Positions 26,612 to 40,319 of a DNA stretch of 64,000 nt are shown one piece after another. The position numbers and the translations under genes were made by a program. Numbering within the stretch: position 1 is the first letter of the stretch; every line of letters starts with the position of its first letter. The DNA comes from Molossus alvarezi. Lineage: Eukaryota; Chordata; Mammalia; Chiroptera; Molossidae. The notes under the pieces are model-generated. The model had not been told where the DNA came from. It saw nothing but the letters and a program-made list of their open reading frames with translations, and made no database searches. The stretch is from contig CM073905.1 in NCBI GenBank assembly GCA_037176705.1, forward strand, positions 28,738,986 to 28,802,985. The letters run 5' to 3'.

Positions 26612-26849
26612 CTTTCTTTTTTTTATCCTCACCTGAAGACATTTTGTTTTGGCATTTATCTTCAGATAGATTGGGAAGGAGAGAGGGAGAGAGAAACATC
26701 GATGTGAGAGACACCAAGTGGTTGCCACCCACACGACCCCAATGGGATGAGGGACAAACTGCAACCAAGGTATGTGCCCTTAGCGGAAATTGAACCTGGG
26801 ACTCTGGTCTTCGGGCTGATGCTCTAACCGCTGAGCCAAACCGGCCAGG
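26612..26849 (-). repeat. VES-A SINE
   Basis: Minus copy between ctggagtatgtcctttc and ctggagtattttctttc. Confidence 0.9.
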
Positions 26850-27041
26850 GCTGGAGTATTTTCTTTCTACCTACAAGATAAATCTGCCATATTTGCTTAA
26901 AAACTTAAGTCTTCCTAAAATTGGTAGCAGGAAACCTTTAATGAAGGCTTATTCAGCTTTTTTTTTTAATGAAAAACGAATTCACATTTGTCAATTGAGT
27001 TTCTGACCACAGCTAAAGCACAGCACAACAGGCTTACACAT

Positions 27042-27283
27042 TTTTTTTCTTTTGAATCCTCACCCGAGGACATTTTTTTCCATTTTTTGTTCAGATAGAG
27101 TGGGAGGGAGGGAGAGGGAGAGAGAGAAACATCGAGCGAAAAGGACACAAGTGGCTGCCACCCACACGACCAACCAGGGCCAGGGACAAACTGTAACCGA
27201 AGCACACACCCTTAGCAGGAACTGAGCCTGGGTCTCTCTGGACTGCAGGCTGACGCTCCAACTGCTGAGCCAAACTGGCCAGG
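27042..27283 (-). repeat. VES-A SINE
   Basis: Minus copy between ggcttacacattt and ggcttacaccttt. Confidence 0.9.
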
Positions 27284-27546
27284 GCGGCTTACACCTTTCA
27301 ATTCCTGAAAAGACTTGTAAGAATCACATGGAGGGCTGCTGCTCAAAAAACTTTTTCCCTTTTAAAATCATCATTAATCTTTACAGTATCCTTTTGGGGC
27401 CTGGCAGAGAGGGAATAGCCCAGAGAACAGATTTCTCATTAGCACATTTAGTTACTATCTTGTTTCTATTTTATAACCACAGAAAGCTTATATAAAGTTC
27501 TACTACACATTCATCACCTCCACCTAGGCCAAAGGCCCATAACATT

Positions 27547-27736
27547 TCTTTGATTTTAGAGAGACAGACAGAAACATCGATGAGAGAGAGTACATCAATT
27601 GGCTGCCTCCTGCATGCCCCTCACCGGGGATCGGGCCCATAACCTGGGCATGTGCCCTGACCAGGAATTGGGGACTCGAACCAGCGACCTCTTGGTGCAT
27701 GGGTCAACACTCAACCACTGAGCCACACTGGCCGGG
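27547..27736 (-). repeat. VES-B SINE
   Basis: Minus copy between aaggcccataacattt and aaggcccaaaacatt. Confidence 0.9.
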
Positions 27737-28019
27737 CAAGGCCCAAAACATTCTATAGCAACATCTTTCAACAAAATGAGCACTTACTAAAAACAGTGTT
27801 TATCAGGTTAGGAATAGAAACAAAAGTTTCTCTGACATGCACTTCTGAGTATTCTTCCAACATGCATAACAGTCGTAGATATCTGAGAACTATACTCCAA
27901 GTAAGTACCGAATAGGCTAGTCTACTATATCCCACAGAACCTTACTTCAGGGACTCACCCCCACTAACCTAGATGGTTATGGGCCACCTTTATCCCTAGA
28001 TTAATTAAACAAATTGTAA

Positions 28020-28321
28020 CTAACACAGAGTTCTCCAACAAATTTTATTTCGGGAGGAAAGGAATGGATTTTGAGGAGGAAAAACATAGGGCAGAGAGGT
28101 ATGGAATAGAAAATAAATACAAATGTTAAGCTGTTTGCTAATTGTTTTATAACCACAACAAATGAGTACAGAGAATGCCCTGTACAAAACAACACAATAA
28201 AGGTTCAAGATCAAGGTGTTCCTTTAGGCAAGGCTGAAGATTTCAGTCTCTGGTATTTGGAATTTAGGCTGCAATCCTTATTTTTGGATGGATCACTGGG
28301 TGTGTGGTACAGTCCATGCTT
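28020..28321 (-). terminator. DYNLL1: DYNLL1 3' UTR and poly(A) signal
   Basis: On the minus strand an AATAAA hexamer falls at 28049-28044, about 275 bases after the stop, which suits the short human 3' UTR. Cleavage probably near 28025. Confidence 0.6.
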
Positions 28322-30199
<1,878 letters not shown>

Positions 30200-30649
30200 T
30201 CAGGAAGGACGGCCCGCGCGGACCCAACGGCGGGAGAAATCTGGCGGGGAACAAAACCAGGTAGCGAAACCCCCCCCGGAGCTCCCGAGTCTCTCACAGT
30301 GGAGGAGGAGCGGGCCGACTGCAACGGTCTCCTGGGGGAGGGGCTGGCGAGGCTCAGACCCAGCGAGGAAAGCCGTCGCTACCGAAGCCGTGGCGCATCT
30401 AAGGAGCCCCACACCAGCCGCCGCCGCCTAGCGCCTAGGCTCCGCCCTGTTCCTACCGGCCCCGCCCCCACTAAACAGTCCTATTGGCTTAACGCAGCTC
30501 CTAGGGCTCTCCCATTGGTCAATGAGCTCAATGGTTCCCTCAGGATCTTTCTCCCGCATTTTGTTGCAGACCACAATGCACTACTTGTGGCGTCGGTTGC
30601 CCCGGCAATGGACTGCACGCGGTGAGGCCCACACACCCCGAAGGTGAGA

Positions 30650-30905
30650 ACCACCCAGCGGCTAGAAGTGTGCTAGCGAAGCTTCTGCCCAAGCCAAGAG
30701 AAGTGATGCAGAATTTACTGAGGTTGTCCCAAGATTTGTCTCAAATAAGGATAGTCGGGTCCACCCCTGGTCAGAAGTATTTACGGATTCTGACTGAGGT
30801 GGCCAATCCCTTCACTGAAAGGGTATCTCAGAAGCAGAGCCGGCTACCTGGGCAAATGGCCAGTGCGGTGAAAGAAGATTGTTTGATTTAATGCCCTACT
30901 GTCTC
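30650..30905. other. Upstream of DYNLL1, no gene seen
   Basis: An 89-codon plus-strand ORF (30622-30891) has no recognisable domain. In human an antisense noncoding RNA is annotated near this promoter; nothing here proves one. Confidence 0.35.
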
Positions 30906-30911
30906 ATTCTT

Positions 30912-31162
30912 AAAAAATATTTTTTTTTATCCTCACCCGAGGGCATTTTTTCATTTTTTGTTCAGATAGAGCAGGAGGGAGAGCGAGGAAGAGAGAGAGA
31001 AACATCGATGTGAGAGGGACACATCGAGTGGCTGCCACCCGCACAACCCAACCAGGGCCGGGGACAAACTGCAACCGAAGGACATGCCCTCAGCAGGAAC
31101 GGAACCCGGGTCTCTCTGGACCGCAGGCCGACGCTCTAACGGCTGAGCCAAACCGGCCAGGG
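30912..31162 (-). repeat. VES-A SINE
   Basis: Minus copy, ttatcctcacccgaggg to gccaaaccggccagggc. Confidence 0.92.
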
Positions 31163-31215
31163 CTTGAAAAACAAATTTTAAACAACGGACCCCCCATTTT
31201 CCTTTTTTGTTTGTT

Positions 31216-31617
31216 TGTTAATCCTCACCAGAGGATATTGTTCCATTGGTTTTTTTTTTTAATTTATTTTTGTTGCAGGTGTTTCTTCTTTTCCCCCAAC
31301 TAGTTCCTCCCTCCCCTTCCCTCCCTCCCCACCCTGTCCCCAGTTTGGTTCAGTGGTTGGAGCATGGGCCTGCGGACCAGAGAGTCCCAGGTTAGGTTCC
31401 CAATAGGGGCATATACCAAAAAAAAAAAAGATCCCATTGATTTTTTATTTTACAGTGGAAGTTAGGGAGAGAAACATAGATTGGTTGCCTCCCCCACAAC
31501 CCAACTAAGCTGGGAATCGAACCTGCAACCCAAGTACTTGCCCTTGACCAGAATCAAATGGTGACCCGTGGGTCAGAGGGCCAACTCCCTAACTGCTGTG
31601 TCAAACTGGCCAAGGCC
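31216..31617 (-). repeat. Old VES SINE split by another insertion
   Basis: Tail at 31216-31250 (aatcctcaccagaggat) and body plus head at 31425-31617 (caaactggccaaggc). A VES-C and a pyrimidine-rich stretch lie between. Confidence 0.7.
31336..31428 (+). repeat. VES-C SINE
   Basis: Head-only plus copy, ctgtccccagtttggttcag to ggggcatataccaaaaa. Confidence 0.85.
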
Positions 31618-31619
31618 CC

Positions 31620-31970
31620 CCACATTTTTTTGCATTGGGTCCTGCAAATTGTGTAGCCTGTCCTTTGAAGTTGGGAGAGATTCCTTAGGAGTGGGAGAGG
31701 GTTTCCTTATTAATTAAGGGATTATCCACAAGACTGGGGTCTCCCTGCTGGGCAATGCAGACCTCCTTTAAGGGGGTGGGGGACCCTCTGGGTGGATTTG
31801 GGTGTGTGTGCCCAGGGTGGGGCTTCTTGTTCCAACAAGGCCATCTCTTCTGTGTGGGAGTTTCTTGGTTGAGGATTTATCTTTAGGGCGGAGGTACCCT
31901 AATGATGAGAAAGGCATCCCTCAGAAGTTATTTCCTCTGGTTTAGGGAGGCTAACCTAACCACTAAGTGG
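31620..31970. other. Unassigned intergenic stretch
   Basis: G-rich text with ggggtgggggaccctctggg; no gene or known repeat recognised. Confidence 0.4.
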
Positions 31971-31974
31971 TTTA

Positions 31975-32205
31975 AAAAGCAAGGTCTTGAGAGGTTAGGG
32001 AGCAGAGTTAGTTCTGGATTTAAATCCCAGCACTGTCATTTATTAGGTGTTTGAACCTCAGTTTTCTTATATGTAAAAGGGGATAAATATAAAAGGAAAA
32101 CACGTCATAGGCATGTTGGGAATATTAAATGAACTAATGCCTTTGAAGTTCTCAGCATAATGAGTGGCATATAGTAAGTGCTCAGTGATTATCATGAATA
32201 ACTAT
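31975..32205 (+). repeat. MIR SINE, nearly complete
   Basis: Core and tail readable: gatttaaatcccagcactg, gaacctcagttttctta, ggcatatagtaagtgctcag. Confidence 0.75.
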
Positions 32206-32241
32206 CAGTTTATGGAACTGTCCCAAAAGTCACAGCAAGGT

Positions 32242-32487
32242 TTTTTTATTTGTTTTTTTAATCCTCACCCGAGGACGTTTTTCCATTTTTTGTTCAGATA
32301 GAGTGGGAGGAAGAGAGAGAGAGAGAAACATCAATGTGAAAGGGACACATCGAGTGGTTGCCACCTGCACGACCCAACCAGGGCCGGGGACAAACTGCAA
32401 CCGAGGTACGTGCCCTTAGTGGGAACCGAACCCGGGTCTCTCTGGACCTCAGGTCGACGCTCTAACTGCTGAGCCAAACCAGCCAGG
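32242..32487 (-). repeat. VES-A SINE
   Basis: Minus copy between cacagcaaggttt and cacagcaaggatt. Confidence 0.93.
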
Positions 32488-32609
32488 GCACAGCAAGGAT
32501 TTGAACCAACCCTTAAATGCCTATATGTTGTTGAACTACCATAAATAAGTCATCAAGTTAATCACGTAACCAGAGCTTTCTGTTTACATTTCTGCACTTT
32601 TCTTTTAAT

Positions 32610-32809
32610 TTTTTTTCTTTATTGATTTTTAGAGAGAGAGGAAGGGAGAGGGAGAGACAGATAGAAACATCGATGAGACAGAACACTGACTGGCTGCCTT
32701 CTGCATGCTCCCAACTAGGGATTTGGCCCACAACCTGAGTATGTGCCCCGACCAGGCAACCTCTTGGTGCATGAGTCGATGCTCAACCACTGAGCCACAT
32801 CAGCCGGGC
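32610..32809 (-). repeat. VES-B SINE
   Basis: Minus copy with shortened head region, ending gagccacatcagccgggc. Confidence 0.88.
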
Positions 32810-32908
32810 TGCATTTTTCTTCTTGACCACCTACTCTCATAAACCCAAAGCCTCTTACACTTGGACCAAACAGAGGCACACAACTCCAAAAAGAAAGAAG
32901 TGGAAATA

Positions 32909-33136
32909 GCCCAGTTGGTGTGGCTCAGTGGTTGAGTGTCAACCCATGCACCAAGAGGTCACTGGTTCGATTCCCAGTCAGGGCACATGCCCAGGTTGTG
33001 GGCCAAATCCTCAGTGGGGGGCATGCAGGAAGTGACCAATTGATGTTCTCTCTCAACGGTGTTTCTATCTCTCTCCCTCTCTCTCTCAAATCACTAAAGA
33101 AAAATAAATTCTTTTAATAAAAAATTTTTTAAAAAA
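32909..33136 (+). repeat. VES-B SINE
   Basis: Plus copy flanked by agaagtggaaata and agaagtgggaata. Confidence 0.9.
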
Positions 33137-33398
33137 AGAAGTGGGAATAATGAGAACCTCAGGTACAACATATGCATATCAATTAAATTAAGAAAGAGAC
33201 TTTTCCCAGCTACAGTTTTCCAATACTCAGATTATGAGTTTAAGGAGTTTAAATAGTTCTATATGGTGTCACTCCTGAGGAGGAAATTGGGAGTGAGGCT
33301 GAGTTAGTGCTTCTACCTGACTTGGGTGTATGATTCAGTGCTGTGGAATCTACTGATGACACCAGAACCTGAGTATCTCTTGGGGACTTTTACTTTCC

Positions 33399-33435
33399 AC
33401 ACACACACACACACACACAAATTATATATATCCCT
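33399..33435 (+). repeat. (AC)n then (AT)n microsatellite
   Basis: About eleven AC units followed by attatatata. Confidence 0.8.
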
Positions 33436-33559
33436 CTGATCTACAGCTTGGCCAGCTTCTTGTTTGAACAGAACTTGCTGAGAGTAAAGTGGACAAGGTA
33501 ATAAGAATAGCAGCTGTTTATTGAGTGGTTACTTACCACTAAGTGCTTTGCATTTACTC

Positions 33560-33885
33560 AGTTATTCCTCACAACAGCTGTGCCTGGGGCTCTTCTTCCT
33601 ATCTCCCTCCTAGCATAGCTGTCTGCTTATTTAGATTTCAGCTCAAATGCCACCTTCCCTGAACTCCCACCTCTACTTGCCCTCTATCACCACCCTTCAG
33701 TTACTCTCTACAACACTTTCAATTCCTCCATTGTACTTGCCTCATTTATTCCTTCAAAGGAATTATCTCATGTATTTATTTGCTTGGTTATTGTCTATCT
33801 GCCCCTGCCTGTCTTGTTCACTACTGCATCTTCAGCATCTAATTCTGTGTCTGCCACATAGTATGCATTGAATTAAAAATATCAG
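33560..33885 (+). repeat. L2 LINE 3' end
   Basis: Wording tcagctcaaatgccacct, gttcactactgcatcttcag and ctgccacatagtatgc is the L2 3' region. Confidence 0.65.
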
Positions 33886-33889
33886 GTCT

Positions 33890-33965
33890 CCTCGAATCAC
33901 TATGTTGTTCACCTGAAACTAATATTATGTACCTATACTGTAATAAAATAAATAAATACATTTTA
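33890..33965 (+). repeat. L1 3'-end fragment
   Basis: Short piece with gttcacctgaaactaata and an A-rich tail. Confidence 0.45.
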
Positions 33966-34189
33966 AGTTATTAACATCTTTAAAATAATTTTTAAAATGA
34001 GCTGTTTGCATAAAAAAAAAAATACCAGGTCTTATATGCCCAATTTTACATATTAGGAAATTGACTTTCACTAGGTTTTGTTGTTAATAAATGAATAACT
34101 TCAGGTCTAGATGAACCTAATATCCATCCTCTTAACTTCAGTAAAGTACTACCTTAATACATTTAGCTGAGTAGACAGTGTGCCTTTTT

Positions 34190-34525
34190 CTAATTCTTAA
34201 CTTTCTAGAAAAGGAATTTGAAATGGGGTAATGTTAAGGTTTTCCAACAAATAATAAGATTTTGGGGCTGGGTAAAAAAGGTGAAGAGATTAAGAAGAAA
34301 AAAAGCCAACTCATCGACACAGACAGCGAGTTGCATGGTGATAACCAAAGGGAAAGGGGGGGAGGGGTGAGGAAGAAAGAGGAGGGATAAACAGTGATGG
34401 AAGGAGACTTGACTTGCTTGGGGTGTGAACACACAATACAATACACAGATAATGTATTATAGAATTGTACATCTAAAATATGTCATTTTATTAACCAATG
34501 TCATCCCAGTAAATGCAATAAAAAA
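34190..34525 (+). mobile_element. L1 LINE 3' UTR end
   Basis: Wording ggtgataaccaaaggg, acacaatacaatacacag, gaattgtacatctaaaata and ttattaaccaatgtcatccc is the 3' end typical of bat and carnivore L1. Strongly 5'-truncated. Confidence 0.7.
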
Positions 34526-34569
34526 GAAAAATAAGATTTTGTTTGCTTATAGGTTTTTCTCCATTTGTA

Positions 34570-34985
34570 GTACCTGCCTTCCCTAGTATTGTCTGTGTTT
34601 GAATTGCTCATCTAAACTAGCTCTTGCCCTAAATATTTTCTTTAAATGTGACAGAAGGGCACTATCAGAAACCCATGTCTTTCAGGCCTGTGTTTAACCC
34701 CCAAGACCATGTGAGGATATTGTTTCTAGGAACCAAAAATCTTTCAGTCTTTTTCATTCCTTTATCCCTATCTCTGCAGAATAATTTCTCATTTCCTATC
34801 TATTCATCCAACAGGGAAGCAGGCAATAAATATCCCCTAATTACTAAATATAGTAAATGTACTATTCAGCATTTGGATGCATAAAATATATAGCTAGAAT
34901 CAGTTACAGTCCATCCTTTAAGAACTTCTAGTCAACAGTAACCTAATCCTTCCAGTATCATAGGTTTTGGGGGGTTTGAAAGGAC
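34570..34985. other. Intergenic, no gene seen
   Basis: Nothing recognised. Confidence 0.45.
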
Positions 34986-35006
34986 TTTAGAAATACAGGG
35001 GCCCAG

Positions 35007-35239
35007 CCCTGGCTGGTTTGGTTCAGCAGTTAGAGCATCAGCCTGCAGTCCAGAGAGACCGGGGTTCGGTTCCCACTAAGGGCATGTACCTCGGTTGCAG
35101 TTTGTCCCCGGCCCTGGTTGGTTGTGCGGGTCGCAGCCACTCGATGTCCATTTTACGTCGATGTTTCTCTCTCTCTCTCCCTCCCACTCTATCTGAACAA
35201 AAAATGGAAAAATGTCCTCGGGTGAGGATTAAAAAAAAA
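35007..35239 (+). repeat. VES-A SINE
   Basis: Plus copy with TSD agaaatacaggggcccag (34989-35006) and agaaatacagggacccag (35240-35257). Confidence 0.94.
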
Positions 35240-35337
35240 AGAAATACAGGGACCCAGCAGGTAACATTAATGAGTAAGGTGAGGTAGGTGGCAATAGGGA
35301 GTGGTGGGGACTATAGTAAACAGAAAAGCCCTTTTAT

Positions 35338-35819
35338 TTAATTATTTATTTATCCTCAAGGATATTTTTTCCATGATTTTTAGAGAGAGGGAGTGGAGGG
35401 AGAGAGGGAGGGAGAGAGAGACAAAGAGAGAGAAACATCGATATAAAAGAGACACATTGATAGGTTGCCTCCTGCACACACCCCAATCGGGGCTGGGGAC
35501 TGAACCTGCAGCCCAGGTACATGCCTTTGACTGGGAATCAAACCCTTGATCCTTTGGTGCAAGGATCAAGCTCTAGCCCTGGCCGGTTTGGCTCAGCGGT
35601 TGGAGCGTCGGCCTGCGGTCCAGAGAGACCCAGGTTCGGTTCCCACTGGGGGCACGTGCCTCGGTTGCAGTTTGTCCCCGGCCCTGGTTGGGTCGTGTGG
35701 GTGGCAACCACTCGATGTGTCGCTTTCGCGTGGATGTTTCTCTCTCTCTCTCTCTCCCTCCCTCCCTCTCCCTCTATCTGAACAAAATATCGAAAAATGT
35801 CCTCGGGTGAGGATAAAAA

Positions 35820-35872
<53 letters not shown>

Positions 35873-35919
35873 ATATAAATAAAAGGATCAAGCTCCAATG
35901 ACTGAGTTACAGCGGCCAG
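35338..35919 (-). repeat. Old VES SINE split by a VES-A
   Basis: Body 35338-35573 and head 35883-35919 (gttacagcggccagggc). The split carries the 13-bp duplication aaggatcaagctc. Confidence 0.85.
35574..35882 (+). repeat. VES-A SINE with (AAAT)n tail
   Basis: Near-consensus plus copy with exact TSD aaggatcaagctc at 35561-35573 and 35883-35895. Its tail has expanded into an AAAT microsatellite at about 35816-35882. Confidence 0.93.
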
Positions 35920-36043
35920 GGCAAAAATAGGTGTAGTTCTAAAGGCAAATTTATATCATCACCATAAATGGAAACCCAGTCTCATTTGTCCTAAACAAAG
36001 GGCAACTATAAAATATAAACAAATAGTAAAATAAACATTTTGA

Positions 36044-36225
36044 GGTCCTAGCTGGGTAGCTCAGTTGGTTAGAGCGTTGTCCTGATACTCCAAGGTTGCT
36101 AGTTTGATCCCCTATCAGGGCACATACAAGAAGCAACCAGTGAATGCATAAATAAGTGGAACAACAAATTGATGTTTCTCTCTCTCTCTCATCAATAAGT
36201 AAAATTAAAATTAAAAAAACATTTT
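36044..36225 (+). repeat. VES-D SINE
   Basis: Head gctgggtagctcagttggtt, body gtgaatgcataaataagtgg, tail of A-rich sequence. Confidence 0.8.
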
Positions 36226-36239
36226 GTTTTTATATTGCT

Positions 36240-36670
36240 AAACTGATCTTGGACACCACTAGTGATATGTGTTCCATATTTGGGAAATGCTGCCCTATAG
36301 GAGGGCTCTTAATGGGAGTCCACAGATGGATTTCAAAGGTTTCACAAGGCCCCTGGAATTATGCACAAAGAGTGTGTTGTACCTACAGGTATTTTTCCAG
36401 GAGGATCTATAGCTTCCACCGGAATGCACTAAGGGATTCAGAACCGAAGGAAGATAAAGAATAATTGCTCCAGAGTAAGTCAAACTCATGGAATGAATGT
36501 AAGACTCCCTCACCAGGTCCCACTGAATTGGCCCATCTGGGGTCCAAAGCATCACATATGTGGGCAACTCCCTCTCTTTCACTCCTAGTTGCAAAATTTG
36601 CTAGAACACCCTTCTAAGCCTGAAAACATGCACTTTCTATTCTTATCACAGGAAATCAAAATTAGAGGGA
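36240..36670. other. Intergenic, no gene seen
   Basis: ORFs on both strands overlap here without recognisable domains; I see no gene. Confidence 0.4.
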
Positions 36671-36679
36671 GGTAAAATT

Positions 36680-36830
36680 TCTAAGAGCATAGGCTTTAGA
36701 ATCAGACAGACCTGGGAAAAGCCTAAGTGTGACCTCCTGCAAGTTAGTTAACCTCTCAGATTTTTAAATGCAGCTAATACCTTCATTATAGGCTGGTGGC
36801 CAGTATATTAAATAATGCATCTAAAGACCC
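36680..36830 (+). repeat. MIR SINE fragment
   Basis: Wording gcataggctttagaatcaga, cctgggaaaagcc, gcaagttagttaacctctc. Confidence 0.55.
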
Positions 36831-36864
36831 AGCCAACGTCCAAAAAAATGGTAGCTCTTGCTAT

Positions 36865-37060
36865 TATGTACTGACACCGTACTATGTGCCAGGCTTTTAG
36901 GAAACATTCACTCATTGACATCTCACAAGTCTATGAGTTGTATTTCAAGAACTGGTGGTCTCTCTATTATACAGATGAGGAAAATGAAATTCAGAGAGGT
37001 GAAGTCCCTTGCCTAAAGTCACTGCTAGGAGATAATAGAGCTGGGATTTAATTCTGGTCT
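36865..37060 (-). repeat. MIR-family SINE
   Basis: Reversed MIR wording: ctatgtgccaggctttt, ttatacagatgaggaaaat, gagctgggatttaattctgg. Confidence 0.65.
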
Positions 37061-37069
37061 CACTCCACA

Positions 37070-37955
37070 GTCCCACATGGTAGACGGAACCTTTGAGTTC
37101 CCCTACCTCCCCAGACAAAGAGAGCTGATATCCTGGCCCCTGGCAGGAGCTCCCTAAATATACATTGAGTAGAAGGATGGATAGGTGGAAGAAAAGGTGG
37201 GCATTTCAAACTAACTCAGTATTACTGTTTCCTCTCACACTTGACCCTGGGATTGGTCTTTGACTGTCTTGAACTTCCCTGGACAAATTACCTTTGTACT
37301 TTAGCCATCAGATTTTCCCACGGCCTTAAGAATGTCCTTTGAGATTGTTCATAAGCAGGCTAAGGGATTCCTTGTGGAGCTTGGAGCTGTCCGCTCCCGC
37401 AAACAGGCTAGAGAGGACCACAGCCTGCTCCACCTCACCCCTGCCACTAGCCCCCAGCAATCACTTTTCAAGTTTTTCTGAGACCCCAAGCCCTTTCTTA
37501 GGCCATGAGTTCTGTCACCAACCTAGCAGCTCCAGCCCTCCCTCACCTGAAAGGAAATTTGAGATGTGACCTCGCAGCCCCTAGAGTTGACTCAAAGGCC
37601 CTGCCCAGAAAGGAGGGCCGCCATGGGAGAGTGCTCCTAGGTCTGAATTCAGAAGCTTTCTCCCAGTGGAGAGGGACTGGCACTAACCTGGGGCTGGCAG
37701 GAGAACTGAGCTTTGGAGCCAAGTACCATACTGCAGTGCAGGGACAGTGAGGTCAGACAGGCAGGGACCACTCAGGGAAGAAAAATCTCCCTTCTGGCCA
37801 ATAGCCACGCCTCACCTGCGTGGACAGATACCTTTGAAGGCTCGGTGCTCAGCCTCCTGTCCATGGGGGCAGTGGGTAAATTCAGGCATATCCAGAAAGG
37901 CTAGTAGGCCTCCCTCAGCTCCCAATCAGTGGACAGACCAAACCAGAGCAGAGAC
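37070..37955. other. Intergenic, unique-looking
   Basis: No repeat recognised. Several 60-81 codon plus-strand ORFs lack domains or splice-site support. Confidence 0.4.
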
Positions 37956-37959
37956 CAAA

Positions 37960-38115
37960 AGTATAGACTTTGAGGTCAGGTAGACCTGGATCTGCATCTT
38001 GATTCTACCATACTAAGGTGTGTGACCTTAGGTAAGTGAGTCCACCTCTCTGAGCCTGTTTCCTCATTTGTACAATGGGTATTGCAATAGTCCTTGTTTT
38101 TCAGTGACAATTTAG
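37960..38115 (+). repeat. MIR SINE
   Basis: Wording ctttgaggtcaggtagacct, gtgtgaccttaggtaagt, gagcctgtttcctcatttg. Confidence 0.65.
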
Positions 38116-38134
38116 AGATTGAGATGGTGCAGTT

Positions 38135-38194
38135 TTGTTTTCTTTTTAATCCTCACCTGAGGACATTTTTCCATATTTTGTTCAGATAGAGTGG

Positions 38195-38234
<40 letters not shown>

Positions 38235-38393
38235 TCGACGTGAAAGGGACACATCGAGTGGTCGCCACCCACACGACCCAATCAGGGCCGGGGACAAACT
38301 GCAACCGAGGTACGTGCCCTTAGCGGGAACTGAACCTGGGTTTCTCCATACCGCAGGCCAACGCTCTAACCGCTGAGCCAAACCGGCCAGGGC
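38135..38393 (-). repeat. VES-A SINE
   Basis: Near-consensus minus copy with exact TSD gagatggtgcagtt at 38121-38134 and 38394-38407. Confidence 0.93.
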
Positions 38394-38407
38394 GAGATGG
38401 TGCAGTT

Positions 38408-38551
38408 GCTCAGTGGTTAGAGCATCATCGGCCCTTGGACCAGAGTCCCAGGTTCAATTCTGGCCAAGGGCATGTACCTCGGTTGTGGTGTGTCCCTGGC
38501 CCTGGTCGGGGTTGTGTGGGAGGCAACCAGTTGGTATGTCTCTCACATCGA

Positions 38552-38582
<31 letters not shown>

Positions 38583-38650
38583 TTACCTCCCTTTCCCCCT
38601 CCCACTCTATCTGAAGATAAATGGAAAAATATCCTTGAGTAAGGATTTTC
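38408..38650 (+). repeat. VES-A SINE, older
   Basis: Plus copy with eroded first bases, gctcagtggttagagc to atccttgagtaaggatt. Confidence 0.85.
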
Positions 38651-38712
38651 AAAAAATGTCAGTGATGCTACATAAGATTTTCAAAAAATGTCAGTTAAGC
38701 TACATAAGATTT
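38646..38712 (+). repeat. Two-unit tandem duplication
   Basis: A unit of about 34 bases, tttcaaaaaatgtcagt...gctacataaga, occurs twice. Confidence 0.75.
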
Positions 38713-38930
38713 TTTTCAATCTTGGCACTAACATTTTGAACCAGAAATTTTTTGTGTTGGGGCCGGGGAGGGGCATCCTGTGCATTGGAGAACGTTTAAC
38801 AGCATCCCTAGCTTCTACTCACCAGATGCTAATTGCACCTCATGCCCAGTTGTCAACTAAAAATGTCTGCAGACAGCACCAAATGTCCCCTGGAGGGTGA
38901 AATCACCCAGAGGTGAGAACCCCTGCCCTA
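38711..38930 (-). mobile_element. MER5A-like hAT-Charlie element
   Basis: Wording ggggcatcctgtgcattgg, aacagcatccctagcttc, caaatgtcccctggaggg and gaggtgagaacccctg matches MER5A in reverse. Confidence 0.72.
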
Positions 38931-38934
38931 GATC

Positions 38935-39355
38935 ATCTGTACTGAGTCTGAGTGTCATGGTTCCCAAACTCACAGCCCCATATAACGACCACAAAGCAGG
39001 AAGACCTACTTACAAAAGAGGTCCAACAATTACAGAACAAGCTCCCTTGGGTGTGGACCAAGTGGCAGGACCTGAGTCTGCTCCAGCAGCCAATGAGCCC
39101 CCTCTGACTCACTAGGTGACCTCTGTGTCACTCTTTAATTATATGAAAAGTAGCCCTGAGTTAAATCTCAAGTATTGTAGGGCCCCAGACAAAGGGACAG
39201 GTAGTTGGTATCTGATTTCTGGCATTCCCATTCTTATTCACTGACTAGGAGAAAACCTGACTCTCCAGAACTTAAGACTTCACTCCGACCTTCATTCATG
39301 ATTGCTGAGAGATTTCTCAGAGAACTGTTCTGGGTGTTGGGACTGTGATATTGTG
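38935..39355. other. Intergenic, no gene seen
   Basis: Nothing recognised. Confidence 0.4.
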
Positions 39356-39359
39356 ATTT

Positions 39360-40190
39360 ACAATAATAAATATATATTTGGTCTTCATCCCAGTTCCTGG
39401 CTCACAGCTCCCCAAACTATTGAAATTTCCTGAGCAATATGAACAATGAGAACATCTTTTGTCATAATATTAGGTCTCTTGTCCTCAGTCCCTGAAATCT
39501 CTTCAAAGTCATAAGGTGACATGGGTGTCTTACTATTTATAACAAGCCCTTTTCCACCACAACTGGGTTTGTGTTAATAAGAGACTTTAGGAAAGCATCT
39601 AAGAATGGGGGCTGGTCTTCAGTAAGGGGAGAGGGGCTAGAGGTTGAGTTCGATTACCAATGCCAATGATTTAATCAATTGTGCTGGTGTAATGAAGCCT
39701 TCACAAAAACCCAAAAAGACAGAGTTCAGAGAGCTTCTGGGTTAGTGAACACAGGGATGGTGGGGAGGGACTGGGAAAGTGGCGTATCTGGGGAGGGCAT
39801 GGAAGCTTTGGGCCCTTTCCCCATACCTTGTCCTGTGCATCTCTTCCATCTGGCTATTCCTGAGTTATATCTTTTCATAATAAATCAGTAATCTAGCAAG
39901 TAAAATGTTTCTCTGAGTTATGTGAGCTGCTCTAGCAAATTAATCAATCCCAAGGAAGGGGTCATGGGAACCTCTGATTTATATAGGTATCTGAAGGGGG
40001 GTAGGTGGGGTAGTCTCATAGGACTGAACCCTTAACCTGAGGAATCTGATGCTATCTCTGGGTGTCAGAATTGAGCTGAAATTGTAGGACACCCAGCTGG
40101 TGAATTGCTTATTGCTGTGAGAGAAACCCTGCCCCTCTCCACACATAGTCATTGGTGACCAGAACCCTATTAGGGATGCACAAAAGAACA
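39360..40190 (+). mobile_element. LTR-like ancient repeat, family unassigned
   Basis: Phrases ccaatgatttaatcaattg, tgcatctcttccatctgg, ttttcataataaatcagt, aaaatgtttctctgagtt and tgtaggacacccagctgg recur widely in mammalian genomes. An internal AATAAA near 39880 fits an LTR poly(A) signal. No viral coding sequence is seen. Confidence 0.45.
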
Positions 40191-40319
40191 AAACAGGCAA
40201 AGTACCTTCTTCATGGAACTCATTCTATCAAGAAAATAAAGATAACAAGCAAAAATGTCAAACCCTGATTAAGTACAACGGATAAAAATAAAGTAGATAA
40301 GAGAGTAAGTGTAACAGCC

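Noticed and set aside
39360..40190. An intact endogenous retrovirus around the LTR-like sequence
   Set aside because: No gag, pol or env-like reading frame and no second LTR nearby; at most a solo LTR-type relic.
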